A stretch of 64,000 nucleotides of DNA from an uncultured Bacteroidales bacterium (GTDB lineage Bacteria; Bacteroidota; Bacteroidia; Bacteroidales; UBA932): the NCBI GenBank assembly GCA_944326265.1, contig CALVDE010000013.1, forward strand, positions 62,001 through 126,000, read 5' to 3'. Below are positions 35,499-44,743 of this stretch, piece by piece. Under the pieces are notes generated by a model, which did not search any database, was not told the origin of the DNA, and saw only the letters and a list, made by a program, of their open reading frames with translations. The translations under genes were made by a program, and so were the position numbers. How positions within the stretch are numbered: the stretch's first letter is position 1; every line of letters begins with the position of its first letter.

Positions 35499-36779
35499 TC
35501 AGGCACAGATTGCCTTCACAGGGTCGAGCGTCGCAGCTTTCCACGCCGGCAGCAGGCCGGAGAGAATGCCGAGCACGACGGATATCAGCATACCGGCGAG
35601 GGCGTTGTCGATGGAGAGGGTGATGGTCAGGACATCAGATACGGCATTGACAGGAATGGAAACGAGCAGCACCAGCAGGATGCCGGTCAGGCCGCCGGCC
35701 AGGGAAAGGAAGGATGCTTCTACCATGAACTGGGTCAGGATTACGTAACGCTTGGCTCCCAGGGCCTTCTGAATGCCGATCTGGCTCATGCGCTCCTGCA
35801 CGGAGACGAACATGATGTTCGCTATTCCGAAGCCTCCGATGATCAGGGAGAATGCTCCGATAATCCATCCGGCCCTGCTGATGCCCCTGAAGACGGAGTC
35901 CAGCATATCCAGCAGGAAGGTCATCTCGTTGATGGCGAAGTCATCCCGCTCTGACGGTGCCAGTCCTCTACAGGTACGCATCAGAACCCGTAATTCGTCA
36001 AGAAATTCCTGACGGTCAACTCCCTCGGCAGGGGTGGCCATCATCATGCCCGCTCCCCACGAGGATGCAAGGACGGTCTTGCCGTATTGCAGCGGCAGGA
36101 TTATGGCGTTGTCAGTGTCTACCATGGAGGCCATGCTCTCGCCCTGCCGGTCTAGTACACCGATGACAATGGCACTGCTGCCCTTGATTTTGACTTTCTT
36201 GCCGACAGGGTAGGAGTCCCCGAAGAGTTCCTTTGCGACATTGTGCCCGAGGATGGCCACATTTGCTCCGCCCCTGATCTCTCTTTGGGTGAAATTACGG
36301 CCATTGCTGATATCGATTGACATGACGTTCTCCAGCCCGTCGGTGGTGATGAGCAGATATGCATTGGAGTAACTGTTGCGCTTGTAGGACACGTTGCTGT
36401 TACCCATGATCACATATACGACACTTTCCGCCAGGGTTGCGTTGCGGGCTACGAATTCAAAATTGTCCTCGGTTATTTCCGGTCTCTGCAGATAGTCCCA
36501 CCATGCGACCGGCTCTCCGTTCCCGTCTTCCTCAGCAGTCATAGGAAACCGGTCTATGTACACGACATCGCTGCCGAATGATTTCACGCCTTCCATGATG
36601 TTGTCTTTCAAGGAGTCCACGGCGCAGAATACGGCAACTATCGAGAAAATTCCTACGGTTACTCCAAACAGGGACAGAAATGTTCTCAGCTTGTCGGACT
36701 TGATGGAAAAAAAGGCGAAAGAAGCGCTCTCCGCAACCAGTCCCGCCACAATCTTCAGCTCTTTCACAAACTTTTTCAT
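35499..36779 (-). CDS. MacB-type ABC transporter permease (FtsX family)
   Basis: The 426-residue protein has the MacB layout: N-terminal SDKLRTFLSLFGVTVGIFSI helix (about 28-47), a periplasmic MacB_PCD-like domain (about 50-270; NSYSNAYLLITTDGLENV, GRNFTQREI), and three C-terminal helices (about 300-325, 350-375, 390-412) with ERMSQIGIQKALGAKR between. The last helix ends LLPAWKAATLDPVKAICA. ATG at 36779 (MKKFVKEL) is used; the frame also runs on into mutS. No ATPase or adaptor gene is near, so partners must be elsewhere. It follows mutS by 17 nt. Residues about 250-336 lie in the 261-bp repeat. Confidence 0.85.
   Translation of the reverse strand: MKKFVKELKIVAGLVAESASFAFFSIKSDKLRTFLSLFGVTVGIFSIVAVFCAVDSLKDNIMEGVKSFGSDVVYIDRFPMTAEEDGNGEPVAWWDYLQRPEITEDNFEFVARNATLAESVVYVIMGNSNVSYKRNSYSNAYLLITTDGLENVMSIDISNGRNFTQREIRGGANVAILGHNVAKELFGDSYPVGKKVKIKGSSAIVIGVLDRQGESMASMVDTDNAIILPLQYGKTVLASSWGAGMMMATPAEGVDRQEFLDELRVLMRTCRGLAPSERDDFAINEMTFLLDMLDSVFRGISRAGWIIGAFSLIIGGFGIANIMFVSVQERMSQIGIQKALGAKRYVILTQFMVEASFLSLAGGLTGILLVLLVSIPVNAVSDVLTITLSIDNALAGMLISVVLGILSGLLPAWKAATLDPVKAICA
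35771..36031. repeat. 261-bp perfect direct repeat, copy B
   Basis: Part of the intact permease gene, identical to 33349-33609. Recombination between the copies would delete or duplicate the BACON gene. Confidence 0.93.
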
Positions 36780-36796
36780 TATAGACAGAATTAAAA

Positions 36797-39490
36797 TTAC
36801 TTCGTAATGCCTACCTTGCGCTGGAGCTCCCGCAGCGTGTCGAATGCGTCCATCGGCGTCATCGAGTTGAGGTCCATCGCCTTGAGAGTGTCCCGGATGC
36901 TCACCAGCAGAGGGTCGTCGAGCTGGAAAATGGAAAGCTGCACTTCCTCCTGGGCGGCACTGCGGTCCCGCTTCTTCTGCCTCAGGGACTGGACCCGGCC
37001 CTTGATGGACGAGTCCCCGGCCCCGGATGCCCCGGCCTCGAGCTTCTTGAGCACCTTCTCGGCCGAGAGGACCACTTCCGGCGGCACCCCGGCCAGCCTC
37101 GCCACATGGATACCGAAGCTGTGGGCAACACCTCCTTCGCAAAGTTTCCTCAAAAATAGGATTTTTCCGTCAGACTCCTTCACTGCGATGTGAAAGTTTT
37201 TTACCCTTTTGTAATTTTCCTCCAGCTCGTTCAGCTCGTGGTAGTGCGTCGCGAAGAGGGTCTTGGCCCCGCCGCCCCGCTCGTGGATGTACTCTACGAT
37301 GGCCCAGGCTATGGACATGCCGTCGAATGTGCTGGTGCCGCGGCCTATCTCGTCGAGCAGAATCAGGGAGCGCGGAGTCATGTTGTTGAGGATGGCGGCG
37401 GTCTCGAGCATCTCTACCATGAAGGTGGACTCGCCGCGGGAGATGTTGTCGGAGGCGCCGACGCGGGTAAATATCTTGTCGAACAGGCTGATGTGCGCGG
37501 ACTTGGCGGGCACGAACGAGCCTATCTGGGCCATCACGGCTATCAGGGCGGTCTGCCTCAGAAGGGCGGACTTACCGGACATGTTCGGGCCTGTAAGGAT
37601 GATGATCTGCTGCTTCTCGCTGTCGAGGTACAGGTCGTTGGCCACGTACTCTTCCCCGGCGGGCATCATCCGCTCGATGACCGGGTGGCGGCCCTGCTCT
37701 ATCTTCAGGATCTCGCCCTCGTCCACCAGCGGGCGGCAGTAGCCGTAGTCGGCGGCGGCCTGGGCAAATGACAGGAGACAGTCGAGACGGGCTATCAGGG
37801 CGGCATCCTTCTGCACTGCGGGTATGGCGGCCTGGATGCGGGTAATCAACTCGTTGAATATGCGGGACTCGATGGCGTATATCTTCTCCTCGGCCCCGCC
37901 TATCTTCTCCTCGTACTCCTTCAGCTCCGGGGTGATGTACCGCTCGGCGGAGACTAGGGTCTGCTTGCGGATCCACTCTGGGGGCACCTTGTCCTTGTGG
38001 GCGTTGCGCACCTCGAGGTAGTAGCCGAAGACGTTGTTGTAGCTGATTCTTAAGGACGTGATGCCGGTGCGCTCTATCTCGCGCTGCTGGATGCCTGCGA
38101 TGATGTCCTTGCCGTGGGTCACGATGCCGCGCAGCTCGTCCAGTTCCGCGTCCACCCCCTGGGCTATCACCTCGCCCTTGCCAATCTGAGCAGCCGGGTC
38201 CTTGCTCAGCGTCCGCGTCAGCTCGGCCTTCAGCTCCGGGCAGTCATCTATCTCCCTGGCCATACGGACGAGCGGGCCTTTCTTATCGGTCTTCTCCGTG
38301 AGCAATACCTTCAGCGGCAGGAACTGGTCAATGCCCCGCCGCAGCTGCATCACCTCGCGGGGAGAGACGCGGCCAGAGGCGGCACGGGAGAGGATACGCT
38401 CGAGGTCGCCCATCGCGGCTATCCTCTGCGAGAGTTCCGAGGACAATTCCCTGTCGTTCAGCAGGGCCTCCACGCTGTCCTGCCGTGTGGATATCTCCGC
38501 TAAGTCCCTCGACGGCATGGTCAGCCACGAACGCAGCAGGCGGGCACCCATCGGGGAGGAGGTCTTGTCAATCACGTCCAGCAAGGTCACGCCCCCCGGA
38601 GCAGCCGGCTCCACTAATTCGAGGTTACGGACGGTGAAGCGGTCCAGCCAGACGAAGCCTCCCTCGTCAATGCGGGATATGGTGCTTATCTGGGCCAATG
38701 TCCGGCCCGGTATGTATTCGGTGTCCTCCAGACGGTTCGATTCCAGGTAGAACAGCAGGGCCCCGGCGGCAGTCACGCCCAGTCTCAGGCTCTCCACCCC
38801 GAACCCCTTCAGGGAGTCCGTCTTGAAATGCTTGATCAGCTTGCGGTACCCCGACTCGAAAACGAAGGCCCAGCCCTCCATCGTGGAGATGTAGATATTA
38901 GAGGCCGGGTTGGTGAACCTTTCCTTTACACCCTTCTCGAAACCCTTCTGCACCAGCAGTTCCTTGGGCGCGAAATCGGCTATCAGCAGGTCGAGGTAGT
39001 CCAGGTCACCCTCGGCCACCTTGAACTCTCCGGTGGACACATCCAGGAATGCGATACCGCCCCGGTCCTTCGAGAAACACAGCGCGGCGATATAGTTGTT
39101 CTCCTTCTGAGTCAGCACCTGGTCGCTGTAGACCACGCCCGGTGTGACAATCTCGGTGACCCCCCTCTTGACCAGCTTCTTGGCCAGCTTCGGATCCTCC
39201 AACTGGTCGCACACAGCCACCTTGTAGCCGGCCCTCACCAGCTTGGGCATGTAGCTCGGAAGCGAATGGTGCGGAAACCCCGCCAGCTCGATATAGCCCT
39301 GGTCTCCGTTCGACTTGCGGGTCTGCACGATGCCCAGCACCTTGCTGGTAGTCACCGCATCCTCCCCGTACGTCTCATAGAAGTCCCCCACCCGCATCAG
39401 CAGCAGGGCCTCCGGACAGGCCGCCTTGAACTTGTAGTACTGCTTGATCAGCGGCGTATCCTCCTTTTCCTTTTTTTCCTTGTTTGCCAT
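36797..39490 (-). CDS. mutS: DNA mismatch repair ATPase MutS
   Basis: The 897-residue protein has all MutS domains: N-terminal mismatch-recognition domain with GDFYETYGEDA (about 36-46, the Phe-x-Glu mismatch probe), the connector and lever domains, the clamp, and the C-terminal ABC-like ATPase with Walker A GPNMSGKS (about 625-635), then DEIGRGTSTFDG and FATHYHEL. It recognises mismatches and recruits MutL. The ATG at 39490 matches the family start, 27 nt after a -7 box. The MacB permease gene follows by 17 nt. Confidence 0.97.
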   Translation of the reverse strand: MANKEKKEKEDTPLIKQYYKFKAACPEALLLMRVGDFYETYGEDAVTTSKVLGIVQTRKSNGDQGYIELAGFPHHSLPSYMPKLVRAGYKVAVCDQLEDPKLAKKLVKRGVTEIVTPGVVYSDQVLTQKENNYIAALCFSKDRGGIAFLDVSTGEFKVAEGDLDYLDLLIADFAPKELLVQKGFEKGVKERFTNPASNIYISTMEGWAFVFESGYRKLIKHFKTDSLKGFGVESLRLGVTAAGALLFYLESNRLEDTEYIPGRTLAQISTISRIDEGGFVWLDRFTVRNLELVEPAAPGGVTLLDVIDKTSSPMGARLLRSWLTMPSRDLAEISTRQDSVEALLNDRELSSELSQRIAAMGDLERILSRAASGRVSPREVMQLRRGIDQFLPLKVLLTEKTDKKGPLVRMAREIDDCPELKAELTRTLSKDPAAQIGKGEVIAQGVDAELDELRGIVTHGKDIIAGIQQREIERTGITSLRISYNNVFGYYLEVRNAHKDKVPPEWIRKQTLVSAERYITPELKEYEEKIGGAEEKIYAIESRIFNELITRIQAAIPAVQKDAALIARLDCLLSFAQAAADYGYCRPLVDEGEILKIEQGRHPVIERMMPAGEEYVANDLYLDSEKQQIIILTGPNMSGKSALLRQTALIAVMAQIGSFVPAKSAHISLFDKIFTRVGASDNISRGESTFMVEMLETAAILNNMTPRSLILLDEIGRGTSTFDGMSIAWAIVEYIHERGGGAKTLFATHYHELNELEENYKRVKNFHIAVKESDGKILFLRKLCEGGVAHSFGIHVARLAGVPPEVVLSAEKVLKKLEAGASGAGDSSIKGRVQSLRQKKRDRSAAQEEVQLSIFQLDDPLLVSIRDTLKAMDLNSMTPMDAFDTLRELQRKVGITK

Positions 39491-39517
39491 TTCGAGTCAC
39501 TTCCGATTTAAGAAAGG

Positions 39518-39525
39518 CAAAAATA
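39518..39525 (-). promoter_or_regulatory. -7 promoter element for mutS
   Basis: TATTTTTG on the minus strand matches TAnnTTTG, 27 nt upstream of the mutS ATG. Confidence 0.5.
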
Positions 39526-39612
39526 CTAAAATCCGCGTAATCGCGATAGATGTTTTACGACAAAGAGCATGCGGCCTTTTCAAAACGGCTGCATCTGCTG
39601 CACCTGAAACTG

Positions 39613-39788
39613 CGCACCTTCGGAAGGTGAGACGAAAACGTGGGAATCCTGCGCACCTTCGGAAGGTGGGAAACGCAAGGCGGCTGGAGAAACACGGACA
39701 CAGGGCGCTCTCGAAGCTGTGACACCTCCACGCACCTTCGGAAGGTGAGACGAAAACGCGGGAATCCTGCACACCTTCGGAAGGTGGA
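39613..39788. repeat. paired palindromic repeat (four CACCTTCGGAAGGTG units)
   Basis: The 15-base palindrome CACCTTCGGAAGGTG occurs at 39615-39629, 39654-39668, 39733-39747 and 39772-39786. They form two near-identical copies of a 58-bp unit (about 39613-39670 and 39731-39788), each with two palindromes separated by 24 bp (GAATCCTG is part of the spacer). The whole 447-bp gap from 39491 to 39937 has no other gene I can support. The form is REP/BIME-like. Confidence 0.85.
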
Positions 39789-39937
39789 AGGAGGATAAGG
39801 TGTATGATGAGAGAGCCTGTGGCAAGGGGCCAAGCGGAATGCGATTCCGCAACGGCACCGAATCGCGGAATCTGCTGCCGTTGTGGGAACGGGACGGAAA
39901 ACTTTTATTATTATTTTTACGGATAAAACACAAAAAG

Positions 39938-40969
39938 ATGATGAAAAGACTTCTTTTGCTCGCATCAGTTCTTATCGCAGTCATCGGCTGCGGACAGACT
40001 CAGGACGGAAAGGGATACACAGTGGTGAAGGAATTCCCGGTGGAAGAGACCCTGGAGCCGGTCAGGGTCATCCACTGCGACCCGGTCGAGAGCAATATCC
40101 TCGCGCAGTTCAGGGCCGGGGACTGGTGGATCTCGCAGAACATACAGAACTACAGCGGGGAGTCGGGCAAATGCTTCTCGCTGCTGGACGGGGACTTCCG
40201 TACCGTGGTGCAGTTCGGCACGTGGGGACGCGGACCGCAGGAGTTCATCGACCCATCGTACAACGGATATGAAGGAATGAAGGGCGACTCAATAGTCATC
40301 ACGGTGAGAGACTGGAGTATGGGCAGGCTGATACGGCTGACGGCCCACACCGGGGACGGAGGTTACCGCACTGAGCTCATCCAGGACTTCAACAAGAGTA
40401 TGAGGGCCATCCATCCGCTCGGCCATGGACGCTGGCTCTGCAATGCGGACAACAACCGCTACTACACGACCGACTCCCAAGGGACCGCCAAGACCTACCT
40501 CGAAGGCTGGGGTGAAGGCGTCAACGAAGTTCTTGAAGCCAGGATCACCTATCAGCCCCCGCAGCTCACAAGCGAGACAGTCTCCCCCGACCGCTCCCGC
40601 CTGCTGGTCTACAGCGTCACATGGCCGGTCCTCTATCTGTACTCCCTCGACACCGGAGAGCGTCTGGCTGAAGTGTACGTGGACTACGGTCCCGACGACA
40701 TCGCTTCGAGCAGCTACTCCGCCGGCATCTCCTACAACCCAGCCGAATACCTCGGAGACCACATCGTGGGCATGATCAACGACGAAGGCGGATACAGCCC
40801 CGTCCCCTCGCGTATCGTCATCTTCGACCTGGACCTGAAGCCCGAAGCATCCTACAGCATCGCCCCGGCCAATTATTCCGCCATCGACCCCGCCACCGGC
40901 ATCCTCGCCACCATCTCCTACAACGAGGAGACCATCAGCCTCTACGACCTCTCCGAGTGGCTGCACTAA
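39938..40969 (+). CDS. beta-propeller lipoprotein (paralogue of 47101-48096)
   Basis: The 343-residue product has a lipoprotein signal (AVIGC, Cys17 from the first ATG; MM at the start leaves 39941 open). It shows the family motif WGRGPQEF (about 93-100) and ends YDLSEWLH, the same end as 47101-48096. VKEFPVEETLEPVRVIHCDPV matches the paralogue's DSFPISGELQPVRTMKYDPV. It belongs to the 6-bladed propeller / BF3164-like group of Bacteroidetes surface lipoproteins. Its stop overlaps the convergent ORF6N gene by 4 bp. Ligand unknown. Confidence 0.8.
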   Translation: MMKRLLLLASVLIAVIGCGQTQDGKGYTVVKEFPVEETLEPVRVIHCDPVESNILAQFRAGDWWISQNIQNYSGESGKCFSLLDGDFRTVVQFGTWGRGPQEFIDPSYNGYEGMKGDSIVITVRDWSMGRLIRLTAHTGDGGYRTELIQDFNKSMRAIHPLGHGRWLCNADNNRYYTTDSQGTAKTYLEGWGEGVNEVLEARITYQPPQLTSETVSPDRSRLLVYSVTWPVLYLYSLDTGERLAEVYVDYGPDDIASSSYSAGISYNPAEYLGDHIVGMINDEGGYSPVPSRIVIFDLDLKPEASYSIAPANYSAIDPATGILATISYNEETISLYDLSEWLH

Positions 40970-41544
40970 TCCTTCACGTATCCGATTCTCCGCCGCTGCA
41001 CAGGCTCATCCTCTGCCCTTCCGGCAAGTTCCGACAAAGCTGCATACACATTGTCCAGCTCCTGCCGCAGCTCTTTTGACATCTCATCGATATGCTCTGC
41101 ATTCTCTTCTCCAAATTTCTGCAAAAGATCCATCCTGGCACGCAACTCCGCAAGCTCAACCGACAGCCGGCCTGTCGCAGCAAGATGATTCCTTATCTCG
41201 ACAAAAACACGCATAATCTCTATGCTGACATTCACCGCCACAGGACTTCTCAGTACGGCTGACAGCATGGCTACCCCCTCTTCTGTAAAAGCAAAAACCT
41301 GCCCTGGCCCAGGATTATAGCCAGGGGATATCACATTTTGTGATATCCCTATGAGCATCAGCCTATTAGCCTCCTCTTTAGTTAATTTCAGCATAAAATC
41401 ATCCGGAAATCTGTCCATATTCCTGCGCACCGCCTGTTTCAAAGTCCTGTTCTCCACTTGATAAAGCCTTGCCAGGTCGAAATCCAGCATGACACGCACT
41501 CCGCGCACTTCATAAATCATACTCCTGATAGTTTCCAGTTCCAT
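40966..41544 (-). CDS. ORF6N domain protein
   Basis: The 192-residue product (ATG at 41544, MELETIRSM) has an ORF6N domain (IYEVRGVRVMLDFDLARLYQVENRTLKQAVRRN, about 8-40; ending FAFTEEGVAMLSAVLRSPVAV). The C-terminal half is a coiled coil (ELRARMDLLQKFGEENAEHIDEM). ORF6N proteins are phage antirepressor-like DNA-binding proteins that also occur widely on Bacteroidetes chromosomes. No other phage gene is near. It has its own -7 box. Confidence 0.85.
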   Translation of the reverse strand: MELETIRSMIYEVRGVRVMLDFDLARLYQVENRTLKQAVRRNMDRFPDDFMLKLTKEEANRLMLIGISQNVISPGYNPGPGQVFAFTEEGVAMLSAVLRSPVAVNVSIEIMRVFVEIRNHLAATGRLSVELAELRARMDLLQKFGEENAEHIDEMSKELRQELDNVYAALSELAGRAEDEPVQRRRIGYVKD

Positions 41545-41562
41545 AGTAACTCCGATTTGCAC

Positions 41563-41621
41563 CAAAGGTATGAAAATACCGGACGCTCCCAGGAAAAATT
41601 AAGATATAATCACTACTTTTG
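41563..41621. promoter_or_regulatory. divergent promoters for ORF6N and glycosyltransferase genes
   Basis: TACCTTTG on the minus strand (41563-41570) lies 18 nt before the ORF6N ATG. TACTTTTG on the plus strand (41614-41621) lies 29 nt before the ATG at 41651. Both match TAnnTTTG. Confidence 0.55.
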
Positions 41622-41650
41622 AAGATTTTAAATTTTTCGGAAAATATAAA

Positions 41651-43030
41651 ATGAGCAAACGGGTACTGATCATCACCTACTACTGGCCGCCGACAGCCGG
41701 CTCGGGCGTGCAGCGGTGGCTGAAGATGTCTAAATATCTGCCGCAGTACGGATGGCAGCCGGTCATCTACACTCCTGAGAATCCGGAGGCCGGCATGACG
41801 GACGAATCTCTGTTGAGGGACATCGCTCCGGAGGCGGAGGTCATCAAGCGGCCCATCCTCGAACCGTATGCTGTATTCAATATCCTGACAGGAAAGAAAA
41901 AAGGTTGGAAATCCAAGGGAAACGCAGGCGGTACGGCAGTTAATCCTATCAACGCCGTCGGTCACAAGTCCCCCCTGATGCGCCTCTCCCTCTGGCTCAG
42001 GGCCAATGTCTTCGTCCCCGACCCCCGCTGCCTGTGGATCCGCCCCTCCGTCAGGTTCCTGAAACAATACCTCCGCGAGCACCCCGTCGATGCCATCGTC
42101 AGCACCGGCCCGCCCCATTCGATGCACCTGATAGCAAGGGCCCTGCACCGCTCGATGGGCATCCCCTGGACAGCCGATTTCCGCGACCCGTGGACCCGGA
42201 TATTCTACTTCAAGCACCTTCCGCTGACCCGCCGCAGCCGGAAAAGATACGCCGCCATGGAGCTCTCGGTGCTGCGCGAGGCGGACCATGTGGTGGCCGT
42301 CACGGACAATATGGTACGGGACTTCCTGGAGGAACTGGATGCAGATAAAAAGCGCGGCACCTCAGGACGGCAGACTGCCGGTGACAGCTCTGTGACTGAG
42401 CAGAAAAACAAATTCCACGTCATCGAAAACGGCTACGACGAGGCGGACTTCACCGGCATCACGGCCGAGGAGCTCCCGGCAGGGTTCAACCTCGTGCACA
42501 CCGGCCTCTTCTCAGCGGAGGGCAACCCCCGTCGGCTCTGGAAGGTCCTTGCGGAGCTCTGCCGCGACCTTCCGGGCTTCGGACGTGACATGCATCTGAC
42601 ATTTGCCGGAAAGACCGACCCGGAGATCCTCGCCTCAGTGCGTGAGGCCGGTCTGGGCGACTGCCTGACCGATTGGGGCTACGTCCCCCACCACGAGGCC
42701 AACCGCCTGCAGAAGGCCGCCGACCTGCTCCTGCTGCCCCTGCGCGAGGAACCCGAGGCCGCCGGCATTCTCACAGGAAAATACTTTGAATACCTCGCCG
42801 CCGGCCGCCCCATTGCCGCATTCGGTCCCCACGGCAGTGCCCTGGAGCGTTCCCTCACCGCCACCCGTACCGGACGGATATTCGACTGGGAGGAGGAGGG
42901 TCCGCTGAAGGAGTACCTTACAGCCCTGTACACCCGCACCCTCACATTTGATCCCGACCACGGAGCCATCTCTGCCTTCACCCGCCGCTCCCTCGCCGGC
43001 CGCTACGCTGAAATCCTGCTGGAACAATGA
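41651..43030 (+). CDS. glycosyltransferase, GT4-like (GT-B fold)
   Basis: The 459-residue protein starts RVLIITYYWPPTAGSGVQRW, the typical N-terminus of Bacteroidetes GT4-like transferases. The acceptor-side half includes STGPPHSMHLIARAL and TADFRDPW near 180. The C-terminal donor half has HVIENGYDEADF (about 257-268), LTFAGK and GKYFEYLAAGRPI (about 376-388), with the preceding Glu-rich segment as the E-x7-E region. It would transfer an activated sugar to a surface polymer or lipid. No polysaccharide locus surrounds it. The TPR-HTH gene begins one base after its stop. Confidence 0.88.
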   Translation: MSKRVLIITYYWPPTAGSGVQRWLKMSKYLPQYGWQPVIYTPENPEAGMTDESLLRDIAPEAEVIKRPILEPYAVFNILTGKKKGWKSKGNAGGTAVNPINAVGHKSPLMRLSLWLRANVFVPDPRCLWIRPSVRFLKQYLREHPVDAIVSTGPPHSMHLIARALHRSMGIPWTADFRDPWTRIFYFKHLPLTRRSRKRYAAMELSVLREADHVVAVTDNMVRDFLEELDADKKRGTSGRQTAGDSSVTEQKNKFHVIENGYDEADFTGITAEELPAGFNLVHTGLFSAEGNPRRLWKVLAELCRDLPGFGRDMHLTFAGKTDPEILASVREAGLGDCLTDWGYVPHHEANRLQKAADLLLLPLREEPEAAGILTGKYFEYLAAGRPIAAFGPHGSALERSLTATRTGRIFDWEEEGPLKEYLTALYTRTLTFDPDHGAISAFTRRSLAGRYAEILLEQ

Positions 43031-43031
43031 A

Positions 43032-44603
43032 ATGAACAGACTGCGGAAGTTACCGGTCATTGCCGCTGTCCTGCTGACAGCAGTCTCCTGCTCCGTCAAC
43101 CGGAGGCAGGCGGAGAAGGCACGCGAGCTGTTCTCCCACGGGATGGAGATGGTGGAGCTCGGCGGAGGGGAGATGGCGATGAGCGACTTCAAGAAGGCGG
43201 AGCCGATACTGGCGGAGATAGGGGACACGGCCGGGCTAGGGGAGGTAAATTATGCGATAGCGGAACTATACCAGAACAGTGTGGTCAATCAGGGTGAGGC
43301 GGTGGAAAGGTACCGAAAGGCCCTGAAGTACTTCGAGGCGGCTGGGTTGGCGGGCAGGGTGGCTGACACTCACCTGGCCTTGGCGAGGATGCTGCTGCCG
43401 GACTCGGTGGACGCGGCCCTGTATCACTTAGGTATCGGCAACGACCTGTTTCCGCTGACCCTCGACCGGAGCGACCGCCTGTCTGCATACGGACTCTACG
43501 CCTACGCCGGAGTCATACGCCAGGACTACCGCAGCGCCGTATCGTATGTATCCCGCGCATTGTCCGAATACGGCTGGTCGGCGGCCACACCGTCAGAAAA
43601 AGACCTGTACAACAACCTTTTCTACCTTGCATCCACCACATACGCCGCACTCGGACAGACCGACTCGGCCACATTGTTCCGCGACAGGCTTGTAGTCAGC
43701 AACGCCGTGGACAGCCTGAACTGGTACCTGACCCAGGCCGGCATCTCCCAGGCCCTCGGCGACTGGAAGTCGGTACACACGTTCGAGACCCGGACCCGGA
43801 TAATAGCAGACAGCATCGAGCAGGCCGGCTACCGGGAGCAACTGGCGGCGGCTGAGATGAAATATGACTTCTTCCGGCTGAGGGAGGAGCTGTATCAGCG
43901 CAAGATACACAATATGACCGTAGCGATGTTTCTCCTTACATGGCTCGCGGCTGCAGTCATAGTGGCCGTAATCTTCATCATCCTGTACCGCAATCAGAAA
44001 TCCAGGGCAATGGAGCAGGCCGCTCTCGCCGGAAGGGTCAGGGACGAGCTTATCCGCCGTCAGGACGAGGTCCGCGAGCTGCAGGAGAAGATGCGGAGGA
44101 CATCCGAGCGGCAGTCGCAGGAAGAGAACGACCTCAGGGCCATCACAGCCGCCCTGAGGCAGACCGCCACGGCCAAGAAGGAGCTGCTGGCATTCTCTGA
44201 GGACCTGTTAGGAGTCACCAAGGAGCTGGCCGACATCTACTACGTCCATGAGGAATCCCCCGAGCACATCTCCCGCAAGGTCAAGGAAGTGCTGCATTCC
44301 AAGCTGACGCAGGAGGCCACCTTCGCCCGTATAGGGGATATCGTCGAGGCCGCATGGCCGGGCCTGCTGCCTAAGCTGTATGCGGAATACCCCTGGCTCA
44401 AGGACGAGGACCGCAGGCTGATAGCCCTGATGTGCTGCGGCTTCTCCGGCAACGCCATCAGCGTCATCCTGAACATCCCGCCGAAGAGCCTCAACGTGCG
44501 CAAGAGCCGCATCGCCCGCCGCATGGGAATCGACACCCGGCTCTCCTCCTGGCTGAGGGAAATCACCGAGAACTACCCGGAAAACGGCGGAAAAAACAGC
44601 TGA
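43032..44603 (+). CDS. membrane-tethered TPR/HTH regulator (paralogue of 28754-30628)
   Basis: The 523-residue product (ATG 43032) has a lipobox TAVSC (Cys20), TPR-like repeats (about 22-290; AVERYRKALKYFEAAGLAGR), a transmembrane helix (about 297-320), a coiled coil and a C-terminal HTH (LKDEDRRLIALMCCGFSGNAIS, then RKSRIARRMG). The last 60 residues align with the 28754 paralogue. An upstream in-frame ATG lies inside the glycosyltransferase gene and is rejected. It is followed by three propeller-type genes. Targets unknown; likely controls them. Confidence 0.8.
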   Translation: MNRLRKLPVIAAVLLTAVSCSVNRRQAEKARELFSHGMEMVELGGGEMAMSDFKKAEPILAEIGDTAGLGEVNYAIAELYQNSVVNQGEAVERYRKALKYFEAAGLAGRVADTHLALARMLLPDSVDAALYHLGIGNDLFPLTLDRSDRLSAYGLYAYAGVIRQDYRSAVSYVSRALSEYGWSAATPSEKDLYNNLFYLASTTYAALGQTDSATLFRDRLVVSNAVDSLNWYLTQAGISQALGDWKSVHTFETRTRIIADSIEQAGYREQLAAAEMKYDFFRLREELYQRKIHNMTVAMFLLTWLAAAVIVAVIFIILYRNQKSRAMEQAALAGRVRDELIRRQDEVRELQEKMRRTSERQSQEENDLRAITAALRQTATAKKELLAFSEDLLGVTKELADIYYVHEESPEHISRKVKEVLHSKLTQEATFARIGDIVEAAWPGLLPKLYAEYPWLKDEDRRLIALMCCGFSGNAISVILNIPPKSLNVRKSRIARRMGIDTRLSSWLREITENYPENGGKNS

Positions 44604-44695
44604 AATCTGCCGATGCAACTTTTGCGGAGGTTTTCTCCGAGTATACTTCGCAGATTATCACGATGTTGCATCTTGGCTCCATGCAACAAACCGGA

Positions 44696-44727
44696 TTTGC
44701 ATTTTCCTACCCCGCGCTGTACTTTTG
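44696..44727 (+). promoter_or_regulatory. promoter of the propeller gene run
   Basis: TTTG (44696-44699), 20 nt, then TACTTTTG (44720-44727), a full match, 16 nt before the ATG at 44744. Upstream, GATGCAAC (44612-44619) and GTTGCATC (44665-44672) are inverted 8-mers that could be a regulator site. Confidence 0.6.
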
Positions 44728-44743
44728 CGGAAAATTCAAGACC

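Noticed and set aside
39615-39786. Possible CRISPR array
   Set aside because: The repeat is a 15-base palindrome in four copies with spacers of 24 and 64 bases, and the short spacers are the same as each other. No cas genes are near. It is a REP-like element.
39555-39984. Minus-strand open frames across the palindromic repeats
   Set aside because: They translate the repeat itself into a repetitive Arg/Pro/Phe peptide and overlap the lipoprotein start. Not a gene.
40966-41544. Prophage remnant suggested by the ORF6N protein
   Set aside because: No integrase, structural or lysis gene is near, and no attachment-site repeats were seen.
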